Of a stretch of DNA of 64,000 nucleotides, positions 8,942-16,758 are shown piece after piece. A model generated the notes under the pieces. The model ran no database searches and had not been told where the DNA came from. It saw only the letters and a list, made by a program, of their open reading frames with translations. A program made the position numbers and the translations under genes. This DNA is from Paractinoplanes lichenicola (GTDB lineage Bacteria; Actinomycetota; Actinomycetes; Mycobacteriales; Micromonosporaceae). Numbering within the stretch: the stretch's first letter is position 1; each line of letters starts with the position of its first letter. The stretch covers positions 372,001-436,000 of the forward strand of contig NZ_JAENHO010000007.1 in assembly GCF_016785085.1 (NCBI RefSeq), written 5' to 3'.

Positions 8942-10194
8942 GATCCCGTGCCGATGGAGTCAGCCTGGCTCTGCACCGCCTTCAACGCGGCCGCGGGGTC
9001 GCTCCCACCGACGCACACCTTCTCGGCCTCCACGTCGAAGGTCGCGGCCAGCTGCGTCCAGGTCGGGAACGCGGGCGGCGCCTTGGCCGACTTGAGCTGC
9101 TCACCGAACACCTTCAGCATCGGATCGCCGCTCAGTGCCGTGTCGTCCCACGCCGACTGCACGGCCGGCAGGTCGCTGACCGTCTGATACCACTTGGCCT
9201 GCACGTCGGGCTTGCTCAGCCACTGCAGGAACTTCCAGGCCGCGTCGCGATTCTTGGCGTCCTTGAACACGGCGATGTTGCTGCCGCCGATGAACGACGT
9301 CGACGACTGCTTCGACGGCATCGGCGCGACCGCGAACTTGCCCTTGACGCCCTGCTCGTTGAGGATCCCGACGTGCCACGGGCCGGACATGAAGGCGCCG
9401 ATCTCGCCCTTGGCGAACGCGGGCTCGAGCGCGCCCTCGGGCAGGTTGGTCGGCGACAGCTTCTCGGAGAAGAACGACTGGTAATAGGTCAGCGCCTCGG
9501 TCATCTGCGGCGTGTCGAAGGTGTACTTGTCGTCGCTGTTGATCTCGGCGCCGTTGGACCAGCCGAACGGCAGGATCGACTGCCAGCTGCCGGTCTTGCC
9601 GGGCTGCAGGTTGACTCCCCACTTGGCGCCGGCCTTCGTCTGCATCGCCTTGGCCATCGCCTTGAGGTCGTCCCACGTCTTCGGCCCGTCCGGGAAGCCG
9701 GCCTTCTGCGCCAGATCGGTGCGATAGAAGATCCCTCGCGTCTCGACATACCAGGGCACCCCGTACGCGGTGTCGTCGACAACGGTCGTGTCCCACGCGC
9801 CCGGGAAGAACGAGTCCTTCTGGAACAGGTCGGTCGGCGTCGGGTCGAGCGCGCCGGTCTTGGCGATCTCGCCCTGCATCGTCGTGCCGATCATCGACAC
9901 GTCCGGGGTCGCCTTGGCCGCGATCGCGCTGGTGATCTTCTGTCCGGCCGAGTCCCACGGCACCGCGGTCACGCTGACCTTGGCGTCCGGGTTCTCCGCG
10001 GTGAACGCCTTGGCGAACTCGCCCAGCTTCTCGCCCTCGGTGCCCATCGCCCACACGGTGATCTCGCCGCTGGCCTTGCCCTCGGCGACGTCCTTGGCGG
10101 CTTCCTGACCGCCGCCGGAGTCGCGGCCGCACCCCGCGGCCATGCTCGCAACCAGGGCCGCGCTCGTGGCGACGGCCAGCCATCGATATCTCAT
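8938..10194 (-). CDS. sugar ABC transporter substrate-binding lipoprotein
   Basis: A 418-residue lipoprotein from the ATG at 10194. The N-terminus has a lipobox with Cys in SMAAGCGRD (about residues 12-20). The mature part is a family 1 extracellular solute-binding protein: KASGEITVWAMGTEGEKLGEF at the start, KGEIGAFMSGPWHVGIL and GGSNIAVFKDAKNRDAAWKF later. It captures an oligosaccharide outside the membrane for the two permeases. The start overlaps the stop of the LacI gene by 4 nt, so regulator and transporter form one operon. The longer reading frame upstream lies within lacI and is not used. Confidence 0.92.
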   Translation of the reverse strand: MRYRWLAVATSAALVASMAAGCGRDSGGGQEAAKDVAEGKASGEITVWAMGTEGEKLGEFAKAFTAENPDAKVSVTAVPWDSAGQKITSAIAAKATPDVSMIGTTMQGEIAKTGALDPTPTDLFQKDSFFPGAWDTTVVDDTAYGVPWYVETRGIFYRTDLAQKAGFPDGPKTWDDLKAMAKAMQTKAGAKWGVNLQPGKTGSWQSILPFGWSNGAEINSDDKYTFDTPQMTEALTYYQSFFSEKLSPTNLPEGALEPAFAKGEIGAFMSGPWHVGILNEQGVKGKFAVAPMPSKQSSTSFIGGSNIAVFKDAKNRDAAWKFLQWLSKPDVQAKWYQTVSDLPAVQSAWDDTALSGDPMLKVFGEQLKSAKAPPAFPTWTQLAATFDVEAEKVCVGGSDPAAALKAVQSQADSIGTGS

Positions 10195-11207
10195 GGATGC
10201 ACCTCCTCGTGCACTCCGCAGCTGCGCCGGGTCACCACCTCGGTGGCGAGGATCCGCCGGCGCGCCGCGGTTCTTTCCGACGGTGATTCGTTGATCCGCT
10301 TGTCGAGCCAGCGGGCGGCGGTGGCGCCGAGTTCCCGCATCGGCTGGCGTACGGTGGTCAGCCCGGCGAAGCGCGCCGCGAGCAGGTCGTCCCAGCCGGT
10401 CACGGCCAGGTCCTCCGGCACCCGCAGCCCGGCCTCCTCCGCGGCGAGCAGCACCCCCAGCGCCACCTCGTCGTTCGCACACACCACGGCGTCGGGCTCG
10501 CTCGCCAGGATCTCCGGCGCCGCCGCGCACCCCGCGTCAAGGTCAAGCCCGTTTCCCCGTACGAGGGTCAGCCGGGCCTTCTTGCTCGGGAGCGCTGCTT
10601 TCAGTCCGGCGTAACGCCCGGCGACGTCGGGCGAGTCGTCGGGATCGCCGAGAAACGTGATCGTCCGGTGCCCGTGTTCGAGCAGGTGCTCGGCCAGGGC
10701 CCGGGCCGTGTTGGTGTTGCCCGCCCGTACGGTGTCCACCCCGTCGACGGGGTCGCGGGCCAGCAGCACGACGGGCAGTCCCGTGCTCGCGATCCCCGCG
10801 ACCACCTCGTCGTCGACGGTGCGGCCCATGACGGTCAGCCCGTCGACCCGCCCCGCCAGCTCCCGCACGGCCGCCGCCGGATCGCGCCGCCCGTTGGTGG
10901 CCAGGATCAGCACACTGCTGCCGAGCGCGGCCGCGGTCGCCTCGTAGCCGAGCACCACCTCGGCGTAGTAGGGCCCGACCAGGTCGGGGAAGACGATGCC
11001 GTTGGCCGCGTGCCGCCCCTCGGCGAGCGAGCGTGCGGGCCGGCTCGGCGTGAACTGCAACTCTTGCGCCGCCGCCCGCACCCGTTCCCGGGTCTCGGGC
11101 GTGACCAGTTCGGAGTCGCGCAGAGCACGCGACACGGTGGCGATCGAGACGCCCGCAAGCTGAGCGACCTGATAGATGGTCGCCTTTGAAAGCGCTTTCA
11201 TCGCCAT
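10191..11207 (-). CDS. LacI-family transcriptional regulator of the 3.9-11.2 kb glycan operon
   Basis: About 338 residues, starting at ATG 11207 (MAMKALSK) or ATG 11201. The N-terminal helix-turn-helix is TIYQVAQLAGVSIATVSRAL, followed by the hinge and a periplasmic-binding-protein-like effector domain (VDGLTVMGRTVDDEVVAGI, PDAVVCANDEVALGVLLAAE, VTGWDDLLAARFAGLTTVRQ). It is the first gene of an operon that continues into the ABC importer and two hydrolases. A perfect LacI-type palindrome overlaps its own start codon, so it very likely represses its own operon and is released by the imported sugar. Confidence 0.92.
   Translation of the reverse strand: MAMKALSKATIYQVAQLAGVSIATVSRALRDSELVTPETRERVRAAAQELQFTPSRPARSLAEGRHAANGIVFPDLVGPYYAEVVLGYEATAAALGSSVLILATNGRRDPAAAVRELAGRVDGLTVMGRTVDDEVVAGIASTGLPVVLLARDPVDGVDTVRAGNTNTARALAEHLLEHGHRTITFLGDPDDSPDVAGRYAGLKAALPSKKARLTLVRGNGLDLDAGCAAAPEILASEPDAVVCANDEVALGVLLAAEEAGLRVPEDLAVTGWDDLLAARFAGLTTVRQPMRELGATAARWLDKRINESPSERTAARRRILATEVVTRRSCGVHEEVHP
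11187..11200. promoter_or_regulatory. LacI-type operator overlapping the lacI start codon
   Basis: TGAAAGCGCTTTCA is a perfect 14-bp palindrome with the central CG typical of LacI/CcpA-type sites (TGnAAnCGnTTnCA). On the minus strand its left end supplies the TG of ATG 11201 and it continues through codons 2-5. Binding here would block transcription or early elongation of the whole operon. Confidence 0.75.
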
Positions 11208-11274
11208 GGACGGGAACGTAACCCGCGCGTCACAGCCCCGAAACCGGGGACCTCGACGCATTCATCATCAGCGA

Positions 11275-12450
11275 TTAGCTACAAATCCCGCATACCTGCC
11301 ACTGCCGGTCGAGATCGTCCAGCAGGTCGACGATCTCGAAACGGTTGAATTCGCCCACGCCGGACTCCACCAGCCCCTTGCGTCCGACGGCGAACTCGGC
11401 GTCGCTGAGCTCGACCTCCCACCACGACGCCGTAGGAGCCGCCCGTCCGCCGTCCCGCAACTTCCCGGCGACCCGGCGAGCGGTATCGGCGTCACGACTT
11501 GTGCGGTCCTCCCACTCGTCGTCACCCAGGTCGTCCACGGCGGCGAGCAGGACCCGCGCCCAGAACTCGAACATGGACCGATCCCCGGACAGCCGGACGC
11601 TCGTCGGCGTGACCCGGATGAGGCTCCGGCTGATCGGGACGTTCTCCTGGCCGACAACATGCTCACCGAGCGTGAACTGGATGTTCTGCCGCTGCCAGCC
11701 CTGGGCCAGCAGCAGCGCGGTCATGCCGTCCGGGCTCCGCACCGCTCGATCGGCCCCGGCGGTCAGCAGCACGCCGGCCACCCGCTTGTCGCCCCGCTCG
11801 ACGGCGTGCATGAGAGCGGTCCGCCCCCGGCCGTCAACCGCATCGGGGTCGGCGCCGGCCAGCAGAAGCACGTCCACCGCGGCATGATCACGTCGCCGGG
11901 CGGCCACGACCAGCGCCGGGGCACCATCGGAACGCCGCACGTCGGCATCCGCGCCGTGGTCGAGCAGCAACCGTAGCACCGCCGGCGTGCTTCCCGACAT
12001 CACGGCCGCGATCAGCGGGGCCTCCTCACCCGGGCGTGCCGTGGCGCCACCCCGCAGCAACACCTCCAGGACGGCCGGCACCGCCGGCTGCGGCTCGAAG
12101 GCCCCCATCTGCAGGGCGCTGGTCAGCACGCTGCCGCGGCGAGAGGCGGCTTCGGCGGCCAGCGCTTCACGCGCGACAAGGTCACGCACCACCTCGACAT
12201 GCGACCTGAGGACGGCCACCCGCAACGCCGACGCGGTGTGGGGATTGAGTGGTCCGAGCTGTGCCCCGCCCTCCAGCAGCAAGGCGATGAGGTCCAGCCG
12301 CCCAGCCTGCGCCGCGATTACCAGTGCGGCGGGCGAGTGCGGCCCGGACCCGTCCCTGGCATCGGGATGCGCCCCGTCCCGCAGCGCGGCCCGGACCTGC
12401 GCGGCGTCGCCGGCCTTGACCGCATCAACCAGACGCTGATCGACGATCAT
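11275..12450 (-). CDS. ankyrin-repeat protein
   Basis: A 391-residue cytosolic protein. Residues about 5-260 are ankyrin repeats: AVKAGDAAQVRAALRDGA, SPAALVIAAQAGRLDLIALL, GADADVRRSDGAPALVVAAR, GADPDAVDGRGRTALMHAVE and GADRAVRSPDGMTALLLA. The C-terminal 130 residues form a separate acidic domain (SMFEFWARVLLAAVDDLGDD, FAVGRKGLVESGVGEFNRFE) without a recognised family. No signal peptide or membrane helix. Ankyrin domains bind other proteins; the partner is unknown. It lies upstream of lacI on the same strand, separated by 67 nt containing a small CCCCG/CGGGG hairpin (about 11236-11249). Confidence 0.85.
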   Translation of the reverse strand: MIVDQRLVDAVKAGDAAQVRAALRDGAHPDARDGSGPHSPAALVIAAQAGRLDLIALLLEGGAQLGPLNPHTASALRVAVLRSHVEVVRDLVAREALAAEAASRRGSVLTSALQMGAFEPQPAVPAVLEVLLRGGATARPGEEAPLIAAVMSGSTPAVLRLLLDHGADADVRRSDGAPALVVAARRRDHAAVDVLLLAGADPDAVDGRGRTALMHAVERGDKRVAGVLLTAGADRAVRSPDGMTALLLAQGWQRQNIQFTLGEHVVGQENVPISRSLIRVTPTSVRLSGDRSMFEFWARVLLAAVDDLGDDEWEDRTSRDADTARRVAGKLRDGGRAAPTASWWEVELSDAEFAVGRKGLVESGVGEFNRFEIVDLLDDLDRQWQVCGICS

Positions 12451-12553
12451 CGGCCGTCACTCCTCTCCATGGGCCCGGCCCTCCTCCGCGGCGGCCGGCA
12501 AAGCCGGAACGTAGCACCGGGCCTGCCGTCCAACTCTGTTAACCTCCGGCGCC

Positions 12554-13633
12554 ATGATCTTGAAAAGCGGGGGACCTGTCCTGCGGCGCCTCAGCGTCCT
12601 CGTCGCCGCGTTCGCGCTGACCCTGACCGGGCTGGCCGCCCCGGCGTACGCCGCCGACGGGCTGACGGCGTTCATCACCCCCAGCTCCGACCAGATTCCG
12701 AGCGGCCAGAGCCTGTCGGCCTCGATCCTGATCGGCGCCGACCCGACGATCGTCCCGCAAAGCATCAAGGTCGTCACCACGCTGCCCACCGGCGTGACGT
12801 TCGAGCGCGCGGCCTGCGGGCCCGACGGGAACGCCGCCTGCCCGGACGGCCCCTGCGAGGCCTCAGCGTCGACCGTGACCTGCACGGTGACCGGCACCAA
12901 GCCGTCGTCGGAGCCGAGCTACGTCTTCAACTTCTCGGTGCGCGTCGAGGGAGCCGTCGGCAGCCGGGCCACCATCAGCACGGAGGCCACCGCCGAGAAG
13001 CAGGACGGCACGCAGGTCAGCGCGACCAGCGAGACCACCGTACGGATCGTGCAGTCGAGCGACGTCGGCATCAAGGTCGAGAAGATCTCCGGCCCGTCCG
13101 GCCCGGACAACGTCGTCAGGTACACGTACGTCCTGCACAACTACGGCCCGCTGCCCGTGGCCGCGGGCAACGCCGTCTTCCTGGAGTCCGGCGAGCCGCA
13201 GGGCCTCGGCCTGTACGGGTTCAAGCCGGCCAAGGTGAGCTGCTTCCAGGAGACGACCGGCCCGATGTCCTGCGGTACCGGCACGGCGCTGGCCCCCGGG
13301 CAGGAAACGCGCGCGACTCGCGAACTGGCGATCCCGGCCGGCAGCAAGCTGTGGGGCACCAAGGTCACGATGACGGCGTCGGTCTTCGACAACCCGCCCG
13401 GCACCGGCGGCGACCCGGCCAACAACGTGGTCCGGTTCGAGCTCGACTTCACCGGCAAGCCCGCGACCGGCGGCGGCACCGCGGCGCCCGCGCCCGGTGA
13501 CGGCAGCGGCGGCGAGGGCGGCGGCCTGCCCATCACCGGCACCCCGACCCTGGCGATCGCCGGCGGCGGCGTCGCCCTGCTCGTGATCGGCGTAGTGGCC
13601 CTGCTGCTGACCCGCCGGAGCCGCGTCAAGTAG
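12554..13633 (+). CDS. LPxTG-type cell-wall-anchored surface protein
   Basis: A 359-residue exported protein. Residues 1-33 are a signal peptide (LRRLSVLVAAFALTLTGL). Two immunoglobulin-like beta-sandwich stretches follow (DUF11-like, for example DVGIKVEKISGPSGPDNVVR and YTYVLHNYGPLPVAAG). The C-terminus has a Gly/Ser-rich linker, the sortase motif LPITG at about residues 325-329, a hydrophobic helix and the basic tail TRRSRVK. A class E or similar sortase would anchor it to peptidoglycan. No sortase gene is in the window. The next gene, an ECF sigma factor, starts 10 nt after its stop. Confidence 0.82.
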   Translation: MILKSGGPVLRRLSVLVAAFALTLTGLAAPAYAADGLTAFITPSSDQIPSGQSLSASILIGADPTIVPQSIKVVTTLPTGVTFERAACGPDGNAACPDGPCEASASTVTCTVTGTKPSSEPSYVFNFSVRVEGAVGSRATISTEATAEKQDGTQVSATSETTVRIVQSSDVGIKVEKISGPSGPDNVVRYTYVLHNYGPLPVAAGNAVFLESGEPQGLGLYGFKPAKVSCFQETTGPMSCGTGTALAPGQETRATRELAIPAGSKLWGTKVTMTASVFDNPPGTGGDPANNVVRFELDFTGKPATGGGTAAPAPGDGSGGEGGGLPITGTPTLAIAGGGVALLVIGVVALLLTRRSRVK

Positions 13634-13636
13634 CGT
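13631..13636 (+). promoter_or_regulatory. probable -10 box TAGCGT for the ECF sigma gene
   Basis: TAGCGT contains the TAG stop codon of the surface-protein gene and ends 6 nt before the GTG start at 13643. This predicts a leaderless transcript for the sigma factor that is independent of the upstream gene. Confidence 0.5.
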
Positions 13637-13642
13637 CGCCGG

Positions 13643-14623
13643 GTGGACCTGGCCGAGGACGCCGAACGCTACCGCGGCGAGCTGCGCGTGCACTGCTATC
13701 GCATGCTCGGCTCGTACGAGGAAGCCGAGGATCTCGTGCAAGAGGTGTTCCTGCGGGCGTGGCGCGGCCGCGACGGCTTCCAGGGCCGCTCGTCGCTGCG
13801 CGCGTGGCTCTACCGGATCGCCACCAACGCCTGCCTCGACCACCTCGACGGCCGGGCCCGCCGAGTGCTGCCCCACCACGTCGGGCCGCCCGCGCGCTTC
13901 CACGAGACGCGGGCGGTCCCGGGCGAGGTGGCCTGGCTGCAGCCCTTCCCGGACGACCTGTGGGTCGCCCCGCGCGACCAGGAACCCGACGCGGCGGCGA
14001 TCACCAAGGAGACGCTCGAGCTGGCCTTCCTGGCCGCGATCCAGCACCTCCCGCCCCGGCAGCGCGCGGCCGTCATCCTGCACGACGTGCTCGGCCGCCC
14101 CGCCCGCGAAGTCGCCGAGGTGCTCGACGGCACGAACGCGTCGATCAACAGCGCGCTGCAGCGGGCCCGGGCCACCCTGCGCACGCACCTGCCGCCCGGC
14201 CGCCTCGACTGGAAACCGGTGCGGCCGCCCAGCGACGACGACCGGCGGCTGCTGCGGCGCTACATGACCGCCGTCGAACGCGGCGACCTCGACACGATGG
14301 CCGAGCTGCTCGCCGCGGAGGTGCGGACCACCATGCCCCCGTACGCGGAATGGTTCCTCGGCCGCACGGCGGTGCTCGAGGCCCTGTCGCTCAGCTGGGA
14401 CGCCACCGGCCCCGACTATGTGGGCGAGTTCCGGGTCGTCGAAACCGCCGCCAACGGTCAGCTGGCCGCGGCCACCTACGTGCGGCAGCCCGGCGAGACC
14501 ACGTACGCGGGCTTCGGGATCGGTGTCCTGAGCGTCGTCGACGGGCGGATCGCCGAGATCACGGCCTTCCACACGCCGGCCCTGTTCGAGGTTTTCGGCC
14601 TCCCACTCTCGTTGGACCGATGA
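13643..14623 (+). CDS. ECF sigma factor with C-terminal SnoaL-like domain (SigG/SigJ type)
   Basis: A 326-residue sigma-70 family protein. Region 2 is HCYRMLGSYEEAEDLVQEVFLR with FQGRSSLRAWLYRIATNACLDHL; region 4 is HLPPRQRAAVILHDVLGRPA followed by a helix-turn-helix. Residues about 200-326 are a SnoaL-like (NTF2-fold) extension (LLRRYMTAVERGDLDTMAEL, RIAEITAFHTPALFEVFGLP). In such sigma factors the extension takes over the regulatory role of an anti-sigma factor, and no anti-sigma gene is seen nearby. The start is GTG at 13643. The DHFR-like gene directly downstream may be a target. Confidence 0.88.
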   Translation: MDLAEDAERYRGELRVHCYRMLGSYEEAEDLVQEVFLRAWRGRDGFQGRSSLRAWLYRIATNACLDHLDGRARRVLPHHVGPPARFHETRAVPGEVAWLQPFPDDLWVAPRDQEPDAAAITKETLELAFLAAIQHLPPRQRAAVILHDVLGRPAREVAEVLDGTNASINSALQRARATLRTHLPPGRLDWKPVRPPSDDDRRLLRRYMTAVERGDLDTMAELLAAEVRTTMPPYAEWFLGRTAVLEALSLSWDATGPDYVGEFRVVETAANGQLAAATYVRQPGETTYAGFGIGVLSVVDGRIAEITAFHTPALFEVFGLPLSLDR

Positions 14624-14647
14624 GGTTCCGGCCCCGCTACCGTCTCA

Positions 14648-15196
14648 ATGACCATGGCAAAACTTCTGTACTCCGCGACGATGTCCCTCGACGGCTTCAT
14701 CACCGGCCCCGGCGGCGACATGAGCTGGATGACCAAGCTCCCCGACACCGGCCCGCACGAGGTCGCCGACGGCATCTGGCAACAGGTCGGCTCCCTGCTG
14801 ATCGGCGCCAACACCTACGGCGGCGACGACCCGAACGCCGGCACCGAAGCCGAGGGCGCCTTCGGCGGCCTGTGGTCGGGACCGCAGTTCGTGCTCACCC
14901 ACAACCCGCCGGCCGCGCCCGTCCCCGGCTACACCTTCGTGACCGACCTCCGCACGGGTGTGGACGCGGCCCTCGCCGCCGCAGGCGACCGCTACGCCAA
15001 CGTCCTCGGCGCCGACGTGGCCGCCCAGTGCCTTGCCGCCGGCCTGCTCGACGAGATCCTGGTCTTCATCGCCCCGGTCCTGCTGGGCGACGGCACCCCA
15101 CTGTTCCGCCACCCGGGCGGCACGTTCGCCGGCCTGGAAGAGATCTCCTCCACGCCGGGCCCGACGCCGACGATCTGGTACCGCGTCCGCAAGTAG
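14648..15196 (+). CDS. dihydrofolate reductase-like (RibD C-terminal) oxidoreductase
   Basis: A 182-residue protein of the DHFR/RibD-C fold: LLYSATMSLDGFITGPGGDM at the N-terminus, IWQQVGSLLIGANTYGG, PGYTFVTDLRTG and VLGADVAAQCLAAGLLDEIL. These are NADPH-dependent reductases of unknown substrate, common in actinobacteria. Start ATG 14648, or ATG 14654 two codons later; TACCGT at 14638-14643 may be the -10 box. The last codons (WYRVRK) resemble, at DNA level, the 45-bp repeats that follow the gene. Confidence 0.85.
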   Translation: MTMAKLLYSATMSLDGFITGPGGDMSWMTKLPDTGPHEVADGIWQQVGSLLIGANTYGGDDPNAGTEAEGAFGGLWSGPQFVLTHNPPAAPVPGYTFVTDLRTGVDAALAAAGDRYANVLGADVAAQCLAAGLLDEILVFIAPVLLGDGTPLFRHPGGTFAGLEEISSTPGPTPTIWYRVRK

Positions 15197-15510
15197 CCGG
15201 CGAAACAGCACTGGGCGGGCCGACTCTCAACAGCTGCCGGTCGGCCCGCCTCGCCCGGCCGTGACGGTCTGGTATCGCGCCCGCAAGCAGTCGCCCGCCG
15301 GGCCGTGACGGTTCTGGTGTCGGGTCCGCAGGCTGTGGCCCGCCGGGCCGTGACGGTTCTGGTGTCGGGTCCGCAGGCTGTGGCCCGCCGGGCCGTGACG
15401 GTTCTGGTGTCGCGTCCACAAGCCGAGGCCCGCCCGCCGGGGACGGTTTGGTGACGCGTCCGCAAGCCGTGGCCCGCCCGGCCGTGACGGTCTGGCATCG
15501 CGTCCGCAGG
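15167..15510. repeat. 45-bp degenerate tandem repeat derived from, or shared with, the 3' end of the DHFR-like gene
   Basis: The last 30 bases of the DHFR-like gene (15167-15196, GACGATCTGGTACCGCGTCC then GCAAG) reappear in altered form as six units starting with GTGACGG or GGGACGG at about 15261, 15305, 15350, 15395, 15440 and 15484. Spacing is 44-45 bp. The units starting at 15305 and 15350 are almost identical; the outer ones are more diverged. Because 45 is divisible by 3, open frames run through on both strands, but they show only the repeat (for example CLRTRHQNRHGPAG), so I do not call them genes. Confidence 0.8.
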
Positions 15511-15897
15511 AAGCGGCGGCTCTCCCGCGCTTCGACTACACCACGTCTGGCCCCCGCAGCGCGGCGAATCGCGTTGTCGTGGCCGGCGTGCGCGGTAGTC
15601 GTCTGTGCCGCGCTCATAGCAGATCCTCGGCGGCTCAGGGCGTTGTCCACAGTTGCCGGTTGTCCACAAGCGCCCCCGCGAAGATCAGCCCAGCTCCGTA
15701 AAATGGCTGAGGTGGCGGCCCCCGGTGGAGGGCGGGTCCTGTTGGCTAGTTGATCTAGGTAGTAGTTTGCTGGTCATCGAAGCAGACTGGTCAGAGCGTC
15801 GCTAAGCAGCAGTATTGAGTGGCGGAGACCGGTGCGTTCGGTGAAGCGATCCGTCCTGACTGCCTTTGCCGGGTCGGCGGGCGAGCTGGTCGCCGCG
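15511..15897. other. gene-free stretch with a pair of DnaA-box-like sites
   Basis: About 390 bp without a supported gene between the repeat array and the convergent DapA-like gene. It contains two perfect TTGTCCACA sequences (15643-15651 and 15660-15668), the actinobacterial DnaA-box consensus, 17 bp apart. Around 15735-15820 the base composition is more AT-rich than the surroundings. No terminator or RNA gene was recognised. Confidence 0.5.
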
Positions 15898-16701
15898 TCA
15901 GGCGGACACCGTTTCCAGCGCGACCACCAGCGATTCCTTGGACGCCGGCAGCAACGGCAGGCGGACGTCCGGGGTGGGGATGCGGCACTGGGCGTGCAGG
16001 ACGGCCTTGATGACGGCCGGGTTGGGCTCGGCGAACAGGGCCGCCGACAGCCGGGACAGCCGATGCCCCAGGGTGGGCTCCCACGAGCCGACCAGGGTGG
16101 CGTACGACTGGGTTTCGATGTGGGCCGAGGCGAGGATCGCGCCGTGGGCGCCCAGGGCCAGCAGCGGGGAGATGACGACGTCGTCGCCGCCCAGGATCGC
16201 GAAGTGGGGTGGTGGTGCGGCCATCAGCGCGATCACGTCGGCGTCGATGCTGCCCGTGGCCAGTTTGATGCCGGCGACCCCGTCGATGGCCGCGATCCGG
16301 TGCAGGGCGTCGACGGACAGGGGCTGCGCCGTCCGATACGGGACGTGGTAGACGATCAGCGGCACCGGGCTGCGCGCGGCGACCGAGGTCAGGTAGGCGA
16401 CCACGCCGTCCTCGCCCGGTCGGACGAACGGCGGCACCAGGGTGAGCGCGGCGGTGGCCGAGTCGGGGACCGTGGGGCCGCCCACAATGAGCGAGGCCGA
16501 GACCTTTGTGAGCACGTCGAGCACCGATGACCGCTCGGTTTCGGTAAGCGAGGACGGTTCGCCGGTCGTGCCCAGAGCGACCAGCCCCGTCGCGCCGGCG
16601 TCGAGCACGTCGTGGGCCAGTTGTTCGAGGGCGGCCAGGTCGACGGAACCGCCGGGCGCGAACGGGGTGATCAACGGGACGTAGAGGCCACTGAGAGTCA
16701 T
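15898..16701 (-). CDS. DapA-family (DHDPS/NAL) aldolase
   Basis: About 267 residues from ATG 16701; a GTG three codons upstream (16710) is possible. It is a class I aldolase TIM barrel: substrate-carboxylate loop ALGTTGEPSSLT, tyrosine in LIVYHVPYRT and Schiff-base lysine in VAGIKLATGS (Lys149 in the longer numbering). These residues fit 4-hydroxy-tetrahydrodipicolinate synthase and also related N-acetylneuraminate or keto-deoxy sugar-acid lyases. It is shorter than typical DapA (about 290-300) and is not next to other lysine genes, so it may be a paralogue with another substrate. Confidence 0.82.
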   Translation of the reverse strand: MTLSGLYVPLITPFAPGGSVDLAALEQLAHDVLDAGATGLVALGTTGEPSSLTETERSSVLDVLTKVSASLIVGGPTVPDSATAALTLVPPFVRPGEDGVVAYLTSVAARSPVPLIVYHVPYRTAQPLSVDALHRIAAIDGVAGIKLATGSIDADVIALMAAPPPHFAILGGDDVVISPLLALGAHGAILASAHIETQSYATLVGSWEPTLGHRLSRLSAALFAEPNPAVIKAVLHAQCRIPTPDVRLPLLPASKESLVVALETVSA

Positions 16702-16758
16702 GACGGTCACGGTCTCAGCGCGTACGGGTAAGGTCTATTTAATTTTACTGGGCGACCG

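Noticed and set aside
15227..15669. Open frames with 15-residue repeats on the minus strand
   Set aside because: They only translate the 45-bp DNA repeats; openness follows from the period being a multiple of three.
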